The notes below the pieces were generated by a model, which was not told where the DNA came from, ran no database searches, and was given only the letters and a program-made list of their open reading frames with translations. From positions 34,226,804 through 34,290,803 of the forward strand of contig CM055097.1 in the NCBI GenBank assembly GCA_029204225.1: a DNA stretch of 64,000 nucleotides, read 5' to 3'. This stretch comes from Diphasiastrum complanatum. Taxonomy: Eukaryota > Streptophyta > Lycopodiopsida > Lycopodiales > Lycopodiaceae. Of the stretch, positions 25,601 to 39,100 are shown in pieces. The position numbers and the translations under genes were made by a program. The first letter of the stretch is position 1; each line of letters opens with the position of its first letter.

Positions 25601-27069
25601 ATGTAAATGGGATCAAATGTGTATGTGGGTGCTCGGGTAATCATGGGTAGTGTAGATAAATGAGTGGGTGAGAGGTTTCGATATCGAAGGAGAGAAATGA
25701 GTGATCAGAAAGGGGTCGTGGGAGAAACGCGGAAGTCAGAGACTATGGGTACAAAGGATGGTGACCCCATGAGATAGTCAACGACACTATGTCCTCCACT
25801 ATGAGGATGGCATGTATAGCTGTCTGAGTGAAGCCAGCAGGGTAAGCCATTATAAATGGCTAGCTCATGCACCTTTTCAAACTGCAGTAAGTGCTCACCA
25901 TATGAAGTAATAGGTCCCAAACTGTCCGCGGAGGTCCTGGTAACCCCAAGCATATTGCTGTCAAGGGCACGAACACGCAGCTGATCGGAGGTGTCGAAGA
26001 ACTCTGTCTGTCTCGAAGATGTCCGGGCATTAAAGTCCCCTGTGAGGAGAATATGCCCCTGCTCTGAGAATCTGATAATATCTGGTGAGAGGTCCTGATA
26101 TGGAGACCCAATACCCTCCGCAAAAGACGAGGGCTCTGGTGGAAAATAACATGTTGCAATGAAAAGATCTCTATCCAAACCAATATCTTGACCCACAATG
26201 CGAGTCCATATGTAGCGGGCCTGCTCGTCATGTCAGATGAAGTCAATACTCGAATGGAGAGTCTCTCTGTACAGACATGCGACCCCACCCGAACCTCGGC
26301 CACTAGCAGTCTCTCGTTGGAAACTGAGTCCCATCTATATCCAGGAAAGGAAGGAAGTCCTCGCTCTGGGCTCTCGTGTCTCCATGATGAATAATATATC
26401 TCTGCCTGTGATGAAGTCAACCAGGTCCCCTGTCGTGGAAGATGAATGTATGCTGGCACAATTCCACACTCCAATCCGAAGGTTGTGTGGATGGGGCCCC
26501 GGGGTGCTCCCAACCCCGGGCACCCCAAATCCCTAGCACGGGGAGTTGCTAGGAGCGCTATCAAGAAAGCGCACTCGTCCATCCCGATAAATGACTCGTC
26601 TACCAGACTCACGGGCTGCCTGAAAGGCCTTGCGCCTCTCCTCTACCTGGATATACGTGAGGTCGTCATCCATGTAGATAGTGGTACCACGTAGCTTAGC
26701 TCTGCACCGCAAAGCATCTCGACGACTCGCGAGGGAAGTGAAGCGGATGATGAGTGTGGCTGCATCTCTGGTGGTCCTCCATGCGGTATCTAGCCCGTCC
26801 GTCCTGTGCCTGAGAGTGGTGTTAAGAAAGCGTTTGGCTTCAGCCAAGGCATCCTGTGTATCCGGAATCCCACGAACCCTAATGTTGTTCGCTTTTTGGT
26901 CTCGTGTTTTCTCTTCCGAGATGGTGGCTGGGATAACCGAAGAGATAGGGGCGCTTGATTTGGTGCCTTTTTTCAAAACTTATGCCCAAGAAAGGGCCTC
27001 TAAGACCTAGACATAACTTGAGAAAAGCTCAATAGCTATACCTAAGATGTAACATCATAGATGACCACA

Positions 27070-27148
<79 letters not shown>

Positions 27149-30100
27149 ATTAATGTCTTTTCCATGCCAATAGGCATATAAGACGAAAAGGTACATATCA
27201 AGTGCGTGGTACAATGGGAGTGTATGAAACGTCTCCATAACAAAAAAGAAAAGCATATGTACTACAATTGCAATGATAGAATACATCTAATGTAAGAGAG
27301 TCAGGCTGCGAGTATGATAATGGTATATTTTGCTGTCCTCAAATACTATTGCTGTCAAAGAAAGTGTAATGGGGATAACGCAGGTGGTCTCGATAAGTAC
27401 TGCTGACGTCGCCAAGGAGTAGTGGCTATGCGGACAATATGAGTATGTGTAGTATGTCGTCTCTGGTCTCTATGTCGGGAAAAGTCATCGTCGTCGCCAC
27501 TGTCATCTGAGCCAAGGTCCACCCGCGATCTCCTGCAGGAGAAGAACGATGTGATCTGGAGCTGTGTGTCAGGATGAGTCGGTGGCTGGCATAGGACTTG
27601 TCGTAGTAAAAACATCTCTCTGACCATAAGTGCGATTGTCATATGCTACAAGGGATCGCAATGTGACCGGAGCATCTCAAAAAAGGCAATGGTATCTCCC
27701 TCTGATCTCATAGTAGACTGGACATTTGAATATAAAGTACTCCTCGGACTCCACCTCAGACAATGAACATATCCGATAGATCCGCTCCTCTTGTAGAGTA
27801 CTATGGAAACGTCCACCAACCTCAATCTCAAGCTGATGTGATGAGACTCGTAGCTGACCCAGTGTGAATCTCAGACCGTGGGATAATCCAAAGTCTAAAT
27901 AGCGTGGTAAAACTGGGGTCCCCACTGTATCCATCTCCAGGAAATGAGTCATGTAATGGTCGGGTTTGACCTCTAACTGGCCCTGCCATGTACGATGAAG
28001 ATAGGCTCTATAGAAAGAATAATCGACTAATCGACATTTTAATCTTCGTCCAATTCTTATCCAAGCCTGCAGTTTTCTGTGTGTTTCTACACAGTCTGCA
28101 GAACTACTTGGAAATGGCTCACAGGTGGCTCCGACGTTTATTGACAACATCGACAAACTTCGAAGACTTTGGACTTCGGGCACTTCGGGCACTTCGGCCA
28201 TGTCGATTGATTGGCAGTTAACGTTCCACTCGTCTTGAAGCTAAAGACTTGCCCTAATCTTACAACAAGTAAACTTCAAGGAATTACCAACTGGATGGAT
28301 GCCAGCTCACTTTGGATGGATGCCAGCTCACTATCCATTATGATTGCGACCTAATTAGCTGTCCTACTATTGGACGTTGCCGCATTTTGCTTAGTATAAA
28401 TAGCTGCTCATATTGTTACATTCTAATGGCATTGAAGCAAGAAGAATAGTTAGCGCTCTCTCTCTCTCTCTCTCTCTCTCTCAAGCTTTCAAGCTTGAAC
28501 ACTCTTGAGCATTCTAGCTCAGTTCTTTAGAGTTGATTAGATATTGCTATTGCGCTTACTGCTTATCAGTAGTTGTGCTTAATTTTGACTTATATTTAGC
28601 CGCTCAGAGATAGCTTAAAGTACGCGGCTTTGATCCGCAACTTGTTGTACTCATTTACATCTATTTCGTTTTCATACTGAATCGATACTATCTTCTTCTT
28701 ATTGCGTTCAGCTTCGTCTCAGAATGTATGCGTTTCTGTAATTCTTTGCGACTGATTATTTGTCTGATAATTCAATGCTTAATGTTTGGCTATGTAATCA
28801 CTGTAGTACTGATAATTTCAAAGTTAGTTACTATAAGATCGAACATGATTTCTATCACTATTGTTTATAGGCATAGTCATGCATAGAGAAAGAGAAAGAT
28901 AGTTTATTCCGCTGCGCACGATAAGTTTTAATTCTTGTCGTTCGAATTCTTTTATTCGATTCTATTCGACCTATCTTTTTACACCTCTTTCCAACATGGT
29001 ATCAGAGCCTTGATTCTTCAAGGCCTAATACTATATCAGAGCTTAAGTTCTTCAGTTTGAATCAATTTGTTTTGGTATCAGAGAATTGATTTTCAATTGT
29101 AGCGCAGCACGGTATCTCTCTTAATGTCGACAGACTAAAAGTTCCAGATGGATTCTCAAAGTAAAGCCGGTCTTATCGCAGACAAGTTGAATGGATCCAA
29201 TTATCATTTATGGAAATTTAAGATGAAGACCTTGCTAATCGCCAACGAGTTGTGGGATGCTATAGGTATTGACGTGAAGCCTGAAGGCGACACAGACGAT
29301 TCGAAGTGGAAATTGAAGGATGGTAAAGCTTTCGCGCTTATTATCCTCAATATATCAGATACTCAGATTGGCCACGTAGCTGGAGCAAAGCTTTGAAAGA
29401 AGTTTGGGACATCCTGAGCGCACTATATGATGTGAGAGACGTAACTACCAAGTTACATCTTTGAAGGAAATTCTTCACACTCAAGATGTCGAATAATGAT
29501 TCTCTTCAGAATCATATTAACCAGTTTAAGAATCTCTTGCAACAGATGGCCGCTGTCGGATTAGTCATAGACGATCAAGACGCAATTATGACATTGCTTT
29601 CAAGCCTGCCCTCTACATATGAGAACTGGGTGATGATCATCACGACACACTCAGATTTAACTCTTACCAGAGTTATCACTATGTTGCTGCAAGAAGATAA
29701 TCGAAGACACTCCGTCTACCTTTTCGTCTCATGCTCTATATGTCAACAAGGGCTCGAAACGACAAGCAGAAAAGCTCCAAGCAGTCTACATTGAATCAGA
29801 AACAAACTCAAGGTCAAGAACAAACATCGAATCCACATTCGTCAAAGAAGAAGATGTTTTGCAGGTATTGCAAGCGCAATAACCATGAGATCCAGGATTG
29901 CCTAATTCTTCATGGTCAAAGACAGATACGCGAATTCGGATGATTCGTGGTTTCTAGATTCTGGAGCCCCTAGCACTTGATCTCGACTATCCAACCGACA
30001 AAGTCGATCTCCCTGTTTGTCATAGCTGCATCCTTGGAAAGCAGACTAGGATTCCTTTTAGATCGAGTCGTAGGAATGCAGCAAAAGGTTTGTTAGATGT

Positions 30101-33100
30101 TGTTCATTCAAATATATGTGGACCTATGCAAACTCCATCATTGCTAGATGCAAAGTATTTCATTACCTTTATTGACGAATTCTCTAGAAGAACAGCCATT
30201 TACTTCATTAAGCAGAGGCTTTCATCAAGTTCAGACAATTCAAAGAGCATGCAGAGAATCAAACTGGCAAACGAATCAAAGCACTGAGGTCCGACAACGA
30301 GGGAGAATATATCTCCACCGAATTTAAGGAGTACTGCCTTAACAACGACATTGAGCAACAATACATTACCTCTCCTACTCACCTTAGTCAAATGGTCTTG
30401 CTGAGAGAAAGAACAGAACCTTAGTTGAATCGGCAAAGTGCATGTTATCACATGCGGCACTTCCGAAGTCCTTCGGGGCTGAAGCTGTTTTAACAGCAAC
30501 CTATATTCAGAACATAGTTGCAGCGAGATTCTGAATCGCGATTCCGATTCGCGATTCGGAATTTTCCCAGAATCGTGTAGAATCAATTTTTCTTTTTTTA
30601 TTTAATTTGTTTAGGCAATATGGGTATCAGATGAAAGCTCTGATCGAGGGGATTATGATTGTGTAGTTTGCCGACGGTTTCGGGTGCGAAACACCAAAAA
30701 GTGTGTTTTCACTCGGGGAGTTGGAAGGCCAAATCATGAAGAGGCCTTACCGTCGGGGTCGGGGTCTACCGGCAGCCCCCGGACCCCGCCGTTTCCCGGG
30801 GGCTACTGCCCCCCGAACCCCCTAGAGCTTCCTGCTATATAGACACTGTAGATAAAAATGCCACCGCCCCCCTGTAGATAGAAATGGGGTCCAAATGCGC
30901 GCCGGGAAGGGCCCAATATTTATGCCCCTAACTGTATGTACATTGCACTCACATCTCCAGTGAACCAATTGCAAAAGTGATCATCATCCATACAGTTGAT
31001 AGTCCAAACTGTAGCATTAACATTTACTGAAAACCAGAGCAAATGACAACCGGATAGCTACTGAAAATAAGATCTGTTTGTGCCTCATCTACTGCACTTC
31101 TGAGAGGCAAAACCCTGGTTTGACCATTGAATTTTTTTTTTTTTTTAAATTTTCTTTTTTGCGATTCTGGGTCGCGAATCGCGATTCGCAGAATCGCGAC
31201 TTGCGAATCCCAGACCCAGCGAATCACGATTCGCTGCAACTATGATTCAGGACATATGTCCTACTAAAGGTCTATCAGACAAAACACCATTTGAAGTTTG
31301 GACAAATACCAAACCTTCTTTATCGAACTTAAAAGTTTTTGGATGTAGCTTATGCGCAGATTCCTCATTATCTCAGGAAGAAGCTCGACTTCCAGAGTAT
31401 CAAATGTATTTTCATCAGCTACACTACTTCAGATCAAACTTACAAGGTGTTTGATCCTATCGAGTCGAAGATATTCATTAGTTTATCGACCTCAAAGGAA
31501 AAGGCAAAGCCCATGTAGCCGACTTGTTCGACTCGTCCGACATATTGAACTTCAAGGTTCCTCAGTCGACTATTCCCATTGAAGGTCCAAGCTCATCTAC
31601 TTTCGACAAACAACATATCAACGACGAATCTGAAGATGATGATGTTGCAATTCAACAACTACAGTATGATGAAAATGATCAACTTCCTCTATTCCCCAAA
31701 AGATCATCAAGAACTTGTAGACCACCTATCAGGTATATCGACGAGTCTGCAGCCTACCTTGTTCAAGAAACGACGACTGTTGAAGAGGCACTCAGTCAGC
31801 CCGATTCCGATCACTGGAAAGAAGCTATGGATAAAGAATATTCATCTCTTATCAAGAACCAGACATGGACGATTGTCGAATTACCTGGTAGCAGAAACGC
31901 AGTTGATTGCAAATGGATTTTCAAAGTCAAGTACAAAGCAGACGGAAGCATCGACGGCAGAAAAGCCCGACTTGTCATTAGAGGTTTTTCTCAGGTATAC
32001 AATGTCGATTACACTGAGACCTTCAGTCCAGTAGTCAAGCATCCTTCTATTCGACTTTTATTATCGTTTGCTGCTGCATCAGATTTGGAAATACATCAAA
32101 TGGATGTACAGACAACATATCTCAATGGAGTTATCGTAGAAGACATTTACATGATGCAATTCGAAGGTTATATTATCGAAGGTAAACACAATCATGTATG
32201 CAAACTGTTAGAATCGAAGAGATTCTCTAATCGGAGTAGACTAATCTTATTAGTACTCACACAAAACATCAACCACAAGCTGAAGAAGAAGAGAGACTGC
32301 AAGAAGCTATGCTTCATAAGCTGGAAACTGAGATAACAATGGAGGTGGGCGCCCATCTACTCTTATAGAGGCTGTCCACAATGAAAAGCAAAAGCTATTC
32401 TACTACAATAGCAATTGAAATGCTAATTATGAAGTCTTAACAATAGAAATCTATGCTAACTTGGTTAAAATAGATTTCTATACTATTCTAGCAAAATTGG
32501 TACTAACTTAGGTACCTATACTAAAAATAGATAGTACCTATACTAAAAATAGAAATCGGCCTTCTAGCACGCAGGCTGGCCTCTACAATTAACCATTAAT
32601 TCTAACACTCCCCCTTAATGGATAATTGATTATCAATAACACCTAGGAGAGTCCTGAACTTCTCAAATTTTTCACGACCAAGTCCTTTTGTGAAGATATT
32701 TGCAACCTGATCATTGGTGTCACAGTAGATCAACTCTATTTCACCACTTTGTAACTTTTCTCGTATAAAATGCTGCTGAACTTCAATATGCTTTGACCTA
32801 CTATGAAATACTGGATTCTTTGCAAGCTGAATACAACTCTGATTGTCACACCATAGAATTGTAGGTTCAACTTGTTCTATATGAAGATCTTTTAGAATCC
32901 TTCGTAACCAAATTGCTTCACAAGTTGCTGATGTAGTAGCCTTGTACTCTGCCTCTGTAGAAGATAAAGCAATTGTTGGTTGCTTTTTACTACTCCAAGA
33001 TATAGTTCCTGTTCCAAGATTAAATGCATATCATGTAGTCGATCTTCTATCTTCTGCATTTCCTGCCTAGTCAGCATCAACAAAACCCTCAAGTTTTATT

Positions 33101-36100
33101 TTTGTTCCTTTACCATAATAAATGCCATACCTGAGTGTCCCTTTGACATAACGCAAAATCCTTTTTGCCGCTTTCCAATGACAAACTTTTGATAAAGACA
33201 TGAACTGACTCACCATGCTCACTGCATTTGAAATGTCTGGTCGAGTAGTCGTTAGATAGATAAGACTACCTACAAGCTGCCTATAAAGTGTTTCATTCAC
33301 ACTTTCAGAATTTTCCTCTTTTGTAAGCTTTACACTTGGATCATATGGTGTAGAAATGGACTTACAATCAAGCATGTTAAACTTCTTGAGTAACTCTCTT
33401 GCATACTTTGCTTGTGATATGAAAAGACTTTCCTTTGATCTCCAAACTTCAATACCCAAACAATATTGAAGTCTCTCTAGATCTTTTATATCAAACTCCT
33501 GTGAAAGATTGTTCTTTATCTTCTCTATTAGTGACTTATTTGACCCTGTGATAATAAGATCATCTACATAAAGAACAATAATGACTATGTCATCCAAATC
33601 TTTCATAATATAAAGCGTTGACTCTGACATGCTTCTATGAAAATTCTGCTTCAAAAAATAATTGTTGATACGTGTATACCATGCTCTAGGTGCTTGTTTC
33701 AACCCATATAATGCTTTCTTTAACTTGCAAACCAAGTGCTCTTTGCCTTCAACCTCATAACCCTGAGGTTGCTCCAGATAAACCTCTTCTTCAAGGTAAC
33801 CGTTCAAGAAAGCACTCTTGACATCCATTTGCTGAATATCCCATCCAAAATGAGATGCAATTGCCAAGACACTCCTCAGAGTATTCATTTTAGCAACCGG
33901 TGCGAAAGTATCTTCATAGTCAATCCCTTCTCTCTGAGCATATCCTTTGGCTACTAATCTGGCCTTATACTTATCTATAGAACCATCAGACTTAAACTTG
34001 GTTCTATAAATCCACTTGCAACCAATTGGTTTCTTACCTGCTGGATCTTCAACAAGATCCTATGTCTCGTTTTTCATGATAGAACTGAACTCCTCATCCA
34101 TAGTAGTTTTCCAAACTTGTTCTTTTGCAGCATCTTCATAAAATAAAGGATCCTCAGAATCCAACACTGAAGCCATAAACGCATAATGCGTTTCTTCACC
34201 ATCTTCATGATAGTGTCCACTTGACCTGGTCAATCTCTTAGCTCCTTGTTGACTCGATTCTCCCTCATCCAACATTTGACTATCTTTTATAGTCTCAAAA
34301 TACCATCTTGGTAACTTCTTTGTAGGTGACGTAGAAGGAGAATATGTATCAAATACCCTTGACCTTTCCTTCCGTTTACCAAGATCCACCTGTGTACACA
34401 CCCTTGGTATAACTTGTTAGAAGCTGTATCACATGGACGTGTATCTTCCTGAACATCATCTATAATAGGAGTTTTTGATGAAGGAGAAAATACATCCTCC
34501 TCATGATCTTCTAGGGTAGAAGACTCACTTTCTTCAAACACAACATCCGTGCTCATAATCACCTTCTTACTGGTAAGATTATAAAGGTGATATGCCTTCT
34601 CTTCCTCATCATAACCAAGGAATAAACACTTGATTGCCTTTGAATCAAGTTTTTGACGATTATCTTTAGGAATATGAGCATATGCTATACAACCCAAAAC
34701 TCGTAGATGATCCACTTTAGGTTTTATACCTGTGAAAGCTTCTTCTAGAGTTCGATTTAGAACAGCTTTTGTAGGACTTCTGTTAAGCAAGTAAACTGCT
34801 GTACTAACTGCTTCGCCCCACAAATGATTCTTGAGGTTCTTACCTCGTAGCATGCTTCGAGCACTCTCCACAATAGACTTGTTCTTTCTCTCGGCTACTC
34901 CATTATGCTGTGGTGTATCAGTTGAAGCAAATTGTCTCTTGATTCCATGTTCTTTGCAGAATTCCTGGAACTTTGTAGATATGAATTCACCTCCCTTATC
35001 TGAACGTAGAATCTTGATTTGCTTTCCTGTCAGCTTCTCAACAAGTGATTTGAACTGAGTAAAGAACTTAAAAGCTTGACTCTTATACTTAAGCAAGTAT
35101 ATCCATACCTTCCTGGAAAAATCATCCACAAATATCATGAAGTAGGATGCTCCCCCTATAGACTCAGTCTGCATGGGACCGCATAAGTCTGTATGAACAA
35201 GCTCCAAGATTTCCTTGGCTCTATATGCTCCATCCTTGGGAAATTGCATACGATGATGCTTGCCCATAACACATCCTTCACAAATTTTTCCTGAAGATAC
35301 AATATTAGGTAATCCTATTACCATATTATTGTCTTTTAGAACCTGTAAGCTTTTATAGTTTAGATGTCCAAACCTTTCATGCCATATCTTGCTCTCCATA
35401 CTATCAGAAGCTGCACAAACATGATGATCCAATGTAGTTGCATCAAGTTTGTAAAGTCGACCTTCCAATAATCCTTTGACCACAACTTTGTAACCTTTGT
35501 TTTTGTCTTTGATGAGACACTTTTGATCGTCAAACTCAACTTTCATATTCTGTTTAGCTATGGCAGAAACTGAAAGTAAATTTTTTTTTAAGCCTGGAAC
35601 ATAGAGAACATTCTTAATTTCTCCTATATTTCCTGAAGGTAAATGGACTCTCATTGTACCTCTACCTTTGATATCGTAAGAAGAATTGTCTCCAAGTTTG
35701 ACATGTGAATTTACACCAATGTCATCAAACTCTGTGAACCACTCACGATGTGATGTCATATGTTGCGTTGCTCCAGAATCAATATACCAACAATCTTTAG
35801 AGATCTCTGATGTCGAAGCTGAGAATAACTCATAGAATTCCACAGCTTCACTTTTGTCTTCGTCTTCAATGAAGTTGCATGACTGCTTCTTCTTGTCCTG
35901 GATAGCCTTCTTTTTCCTGCACTCAAACGCAAAATGACCATACTTGCCACAAAAATTACAATTGCCATTTCTCTTTGGATTAGATTTGGAACTGTCTCCT
36001 TTTTCCGTATTGTCCTTCCCTTCCTGCTTCTGATCCTTTTTGCCTCCTTTCTTCTTGCCCTTCTTACCTTGATTCTTGGAAAAGAATCCCAGTTCCTTGA

Positions 36101-39100
36101 AATCTTCTCTAGACATCAGGTTTTGTCTTCGTAATTCCTCTTGAAGTAGCAAACCATTGAGCTCATCAAATGTCGGTGATCTCTCCCTCAAACTTAGTGT
36201 CATAACAAAGTTCTGATATTTTAATGGTAAGCTATTCAAAACAATTTGTACTAGAGTATTATCAAGTAGGCTCAGTGAACGTCGCTGAGATAAATGAAGG
36301 TGAGTGAAGGTGGAGGAATAGATGTAGTTGAAAGTTCAAGTACATCTGCCCATGACTGGACAGCCGTTTGGTGCTGTTCCACTTGGCGTTCGAGCTGTTG
36401 GATTTTGGCTGAGGTAGCCATCTGAGGGGATTCTTCACTTTTGATAACTACAACTTCTTGAGTTCTTTGATGGACGTATCTAGCTTCTTAAGGTGTGATT
36501 GCACAGCTAGAATCATAGATTTGTGAGAAGCAAGTCTTTCACTGTTAGGGACCCAACCCTAAACTTGAGACTGGACGATGACTGGGCTTGTAGACTTAAC
36601 CGGTGACTTGTGAACCTGCATGGTTGCCACGTGTCATGATCTAGGTGTGCACATGGCTTGGAGTCTCTCTCCTTGGCAGTATACAAGGGGAGAAGGGGTC
36701 ATTTGCCATCCATTCTATCTACCTAGGAGGAGGTGGATGGAGAGCGTGTGCACGGCCAGGATGTATGCTAGCTTGAGGCAGGAGATGGCTGAGAGCCTAG
36801 GCAGTGGTATGGGACATGTCTGGGATGGAGATCGGATGCCGCTTGATACGGTCACAGGCCAGGGCACGGAGGGTGGACCCGGATTAGGTCCTATGGCGGG
36901 GTGGAACGTGTATCGTTCGGTCTCTTGTGGTTAACCGGCACCTGGAGGTTTGCAGTAAAGAGAAGTTTGTAACATATGGTATCAGAGCCGCTGCATGCTG
37001 AAAGCAGGTGCGTTGATCCATAGAAGTTTTCTTGTAAGTTACGATGTCTTCGACGGAATTAAAATCGGGCTAGAAATGCGTTTTTTCGTATCCTTCCTTC
37101 CGCTGTTTTTTTATTGATTTTTGAAGAAAAAAAAGTTTAAAAAAAAAAGTAGGGCCCTCGGTACGCTGCCACGTGGCACTGTCCAGGATCGGACAGGTGG
37201 CAGCCCTCTACATTGCAGTTCCGCTCAGGTACTAAGTAACAGACTGTTTCTGTGGGCCCTCCCCAGCGCAAAAAAAAAAAGCAGTTGTTTGCTGTTTGCT
37301 CAGCGTAGGTCTTCTGGTTCATCAAAGGATGTAAATTTTAGGAATATGCCCTTCAATACACCTCCGAGTGGACTGTCCAAGGTCGGACAGGTGGCATTCC
37401 CTGCGGTTGGCAGTTCCGCTGAAGTAAAAGGAGCCGGACAGGTCTTTCGTGGGCCCCCACTTATTCAAAAAAACGATTTTGCACTTCTACCCCTGCTGAC
37501 CTGCAGTGAACATCTGTTCCACAGGTCTGTCCACAGGGAAAAGAGGCAAAAGTCCAGCGATAGGGGTGGGGGAGGTCTGAAAAGCCAGCGATGAGGGTCT
37601 AGGAAGCCAGCGAGGATACCTACGGGGTGAGGTGGCATCTGTTTGCCATGTAGGATAGAGACTAGCCAAACTCAAGGCTGTGGACAGGTTTAGGTGGCAA
37701 AGAAAAGCCACTTGGCAGGTAGTAGGCAAGCATGGAGAGGGAGGCATGCCTCTCCTATGCATGTGTTTTCTTGAGAAGAAGAGGTGGAGGTGGTGGTGCA
37801 TCCTTCTTCTTGCTCTCTCTTATTCCTTTTGGCAGCCATGGACAATACCATTTGGTTTGTGAAGAGACAGCAAGAGTAGCTTTGTATCTACCTTGAGTTA
37901 CCTTTGATCTTTTTCACTCTTCTCTTTCTTAATTTATCTCTCTTCCTCTGTAAGATGGATCCTAATCCTACCACACAGCCTATGTCCCCTACTAAAGAGG
38001 TTACTGTATCTACCTCTACCTTAGATCCTGATGCTATGTTGCTTGCAATTAACAATCTACAACAACAGATCGTTGATATGCAATCCAAACACAGTCGGGA
38101 TCAGCAGGAATCGAAGGAGTTGATGCAGTTAAGGCAATTGGTGCATTAACCCTTGTTCACCCTTGAAGTTTTTGTTGGGGAAAAGAAGGATAGAACCCCG
38201 GAAGTGGTCTTGCAGTGGTTGGATCGATGGACTTCGCACTTCTCCATGCACGATGCGACGACAACAAGATCAATCTAGCTGTCATGTACTTGCGAGGTAA
38301 AGCTTTTACGTGGTGGCAAGATGTGAGGGGTAAGCCTGAAGTTCCTAGGAATTGGAAAGATATTTGTAAGGGACCAGGAAACCTTCTTGAAAGCCAAAAG
38401 CGACAATCTGTGCTTTAAATGCAGGGAACCAGGTCATGTCGCGAAGGAATGTCCGAAGAAACGGAAGGCTAAAGGGGCATCTTTTAAGATGCCAGGTAAC
38501 TCTAGCATATCTAGTGTAGATCTTTCCTTTGCTGGTAATTCTGTGTGCGAGCATTGTTGTTTTAACACGGCTGTTTTCGGTCCTCATGAGCTCATTCGGA
38601 TGAAGGGGGTTGTGGGTGACCAAGCCGTAACAGTTTTATTTGACGATGGTTCCACACATAATTTTATTAACGCTAATTTGTTGCAGAAGCTAAGGGTGGA
38701 AACAAAGCAAAGTGACCACCGATACACAATGAAGTTGGCAACAGGAGCGGAAAGCCAAGTTTGGGACCGGATTGTCCCACGTCTACCAATTGAGATTCAA
38801 GCCTATAAAGATAAATTAGACTTTCACATTATGAATCTAGATAGGGTAGATGTAATACTTGGAAAGGAGTGGTTCTATGAGAGGAACGAGTCTATGAAGA
38901 AAAACTATGTACCTCACAGTTTGTCGTTCTTGCATAACGGCTCTCATAGAATTAAATGGAAATGTTGATATTTCTACTCCGTATATGCTTTCTGCTTTAG
39001 AAACAGTCAAATGTATGGATGGGTGTGGATTGTAATTCTTACTTATGTTGGTTAAAAGATTTTACTTACCATGAAGAATGTAGTTTGCAATTTTACAATC

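Larger units (their letters stand above)
22563..26998 (-). mobile_element. LINE 1 (APE-type non-LTR retrotransposon)
   Basis: A 4.4-kb minus-strand element containing ORF1 and a frameshifted ORF2 (endonuclease, RT, C-terminal zinc knuckle). Its 3' end carries AATAAA near 22653 followed by (TTTC)n and (TC)n instead of poly(A). The 5' end stops within ORF1, next to the right copy of the 75-bp repeat. The RT motifs [14 protein letters not shown] and LLYADDVVL, with a C-terminal C-x2-C...H...C knuckle, differ from the QGDPLSP and FADD forms usual in plant L1. Confidence 0.87.
28013..32205 (+). mobile_element. Ty1/copia retrotransposon D, 3'-truncated, with a MITE inserted
   Basis: 5' LTR (28013-28996), primer site (28997), then gag, partial protease, integrase and N-terminal RT up to about 32205, where the LTR of copia E begins. 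RNase H and the 3' LTR are absent. A 732-bp hAT-like MITE interrupts the integrase/RT linker at 30513-31244. The LTR start lacks the TGTTGG seen in relatives, so the left end is also damaged. Confidence 0.85.
32206..36270 (-). mobile_element. Ty1/copia retrotransposon E, 5'-truncated, nearly intact pol
   Basis: Minus strand: 3' LTR at 32206-32607, polypurine tract at 32608-32621, then RNase H, RT, integrase, protease and the gag C-terminus up to about 36270. The 5' LTR and gag N-terminus are missing. Few frame breaks are seen, so it is among the younger elements here. It abuts copia D on the left and a short unassigned coding scrap on the right. Confidence 0.88.

Noticed and set aside
26188-26694. 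Plus-strand ORFs across the LINE endonuclease region
   Set aside because: Antisense shadows of the minus-strand LINE ORFs with recognised motifs.
36620-36934. 104-codon ORF
   Set aside because: It lies wholly inside the gypsy F LTR and has no motif.
37121-37801. ORFs of 157 and 104 codons in the gypsy F leader
   Set aside because: Overlapping on opposite strands, low-complexity, no recognised domain; the position is the untranslated leader.
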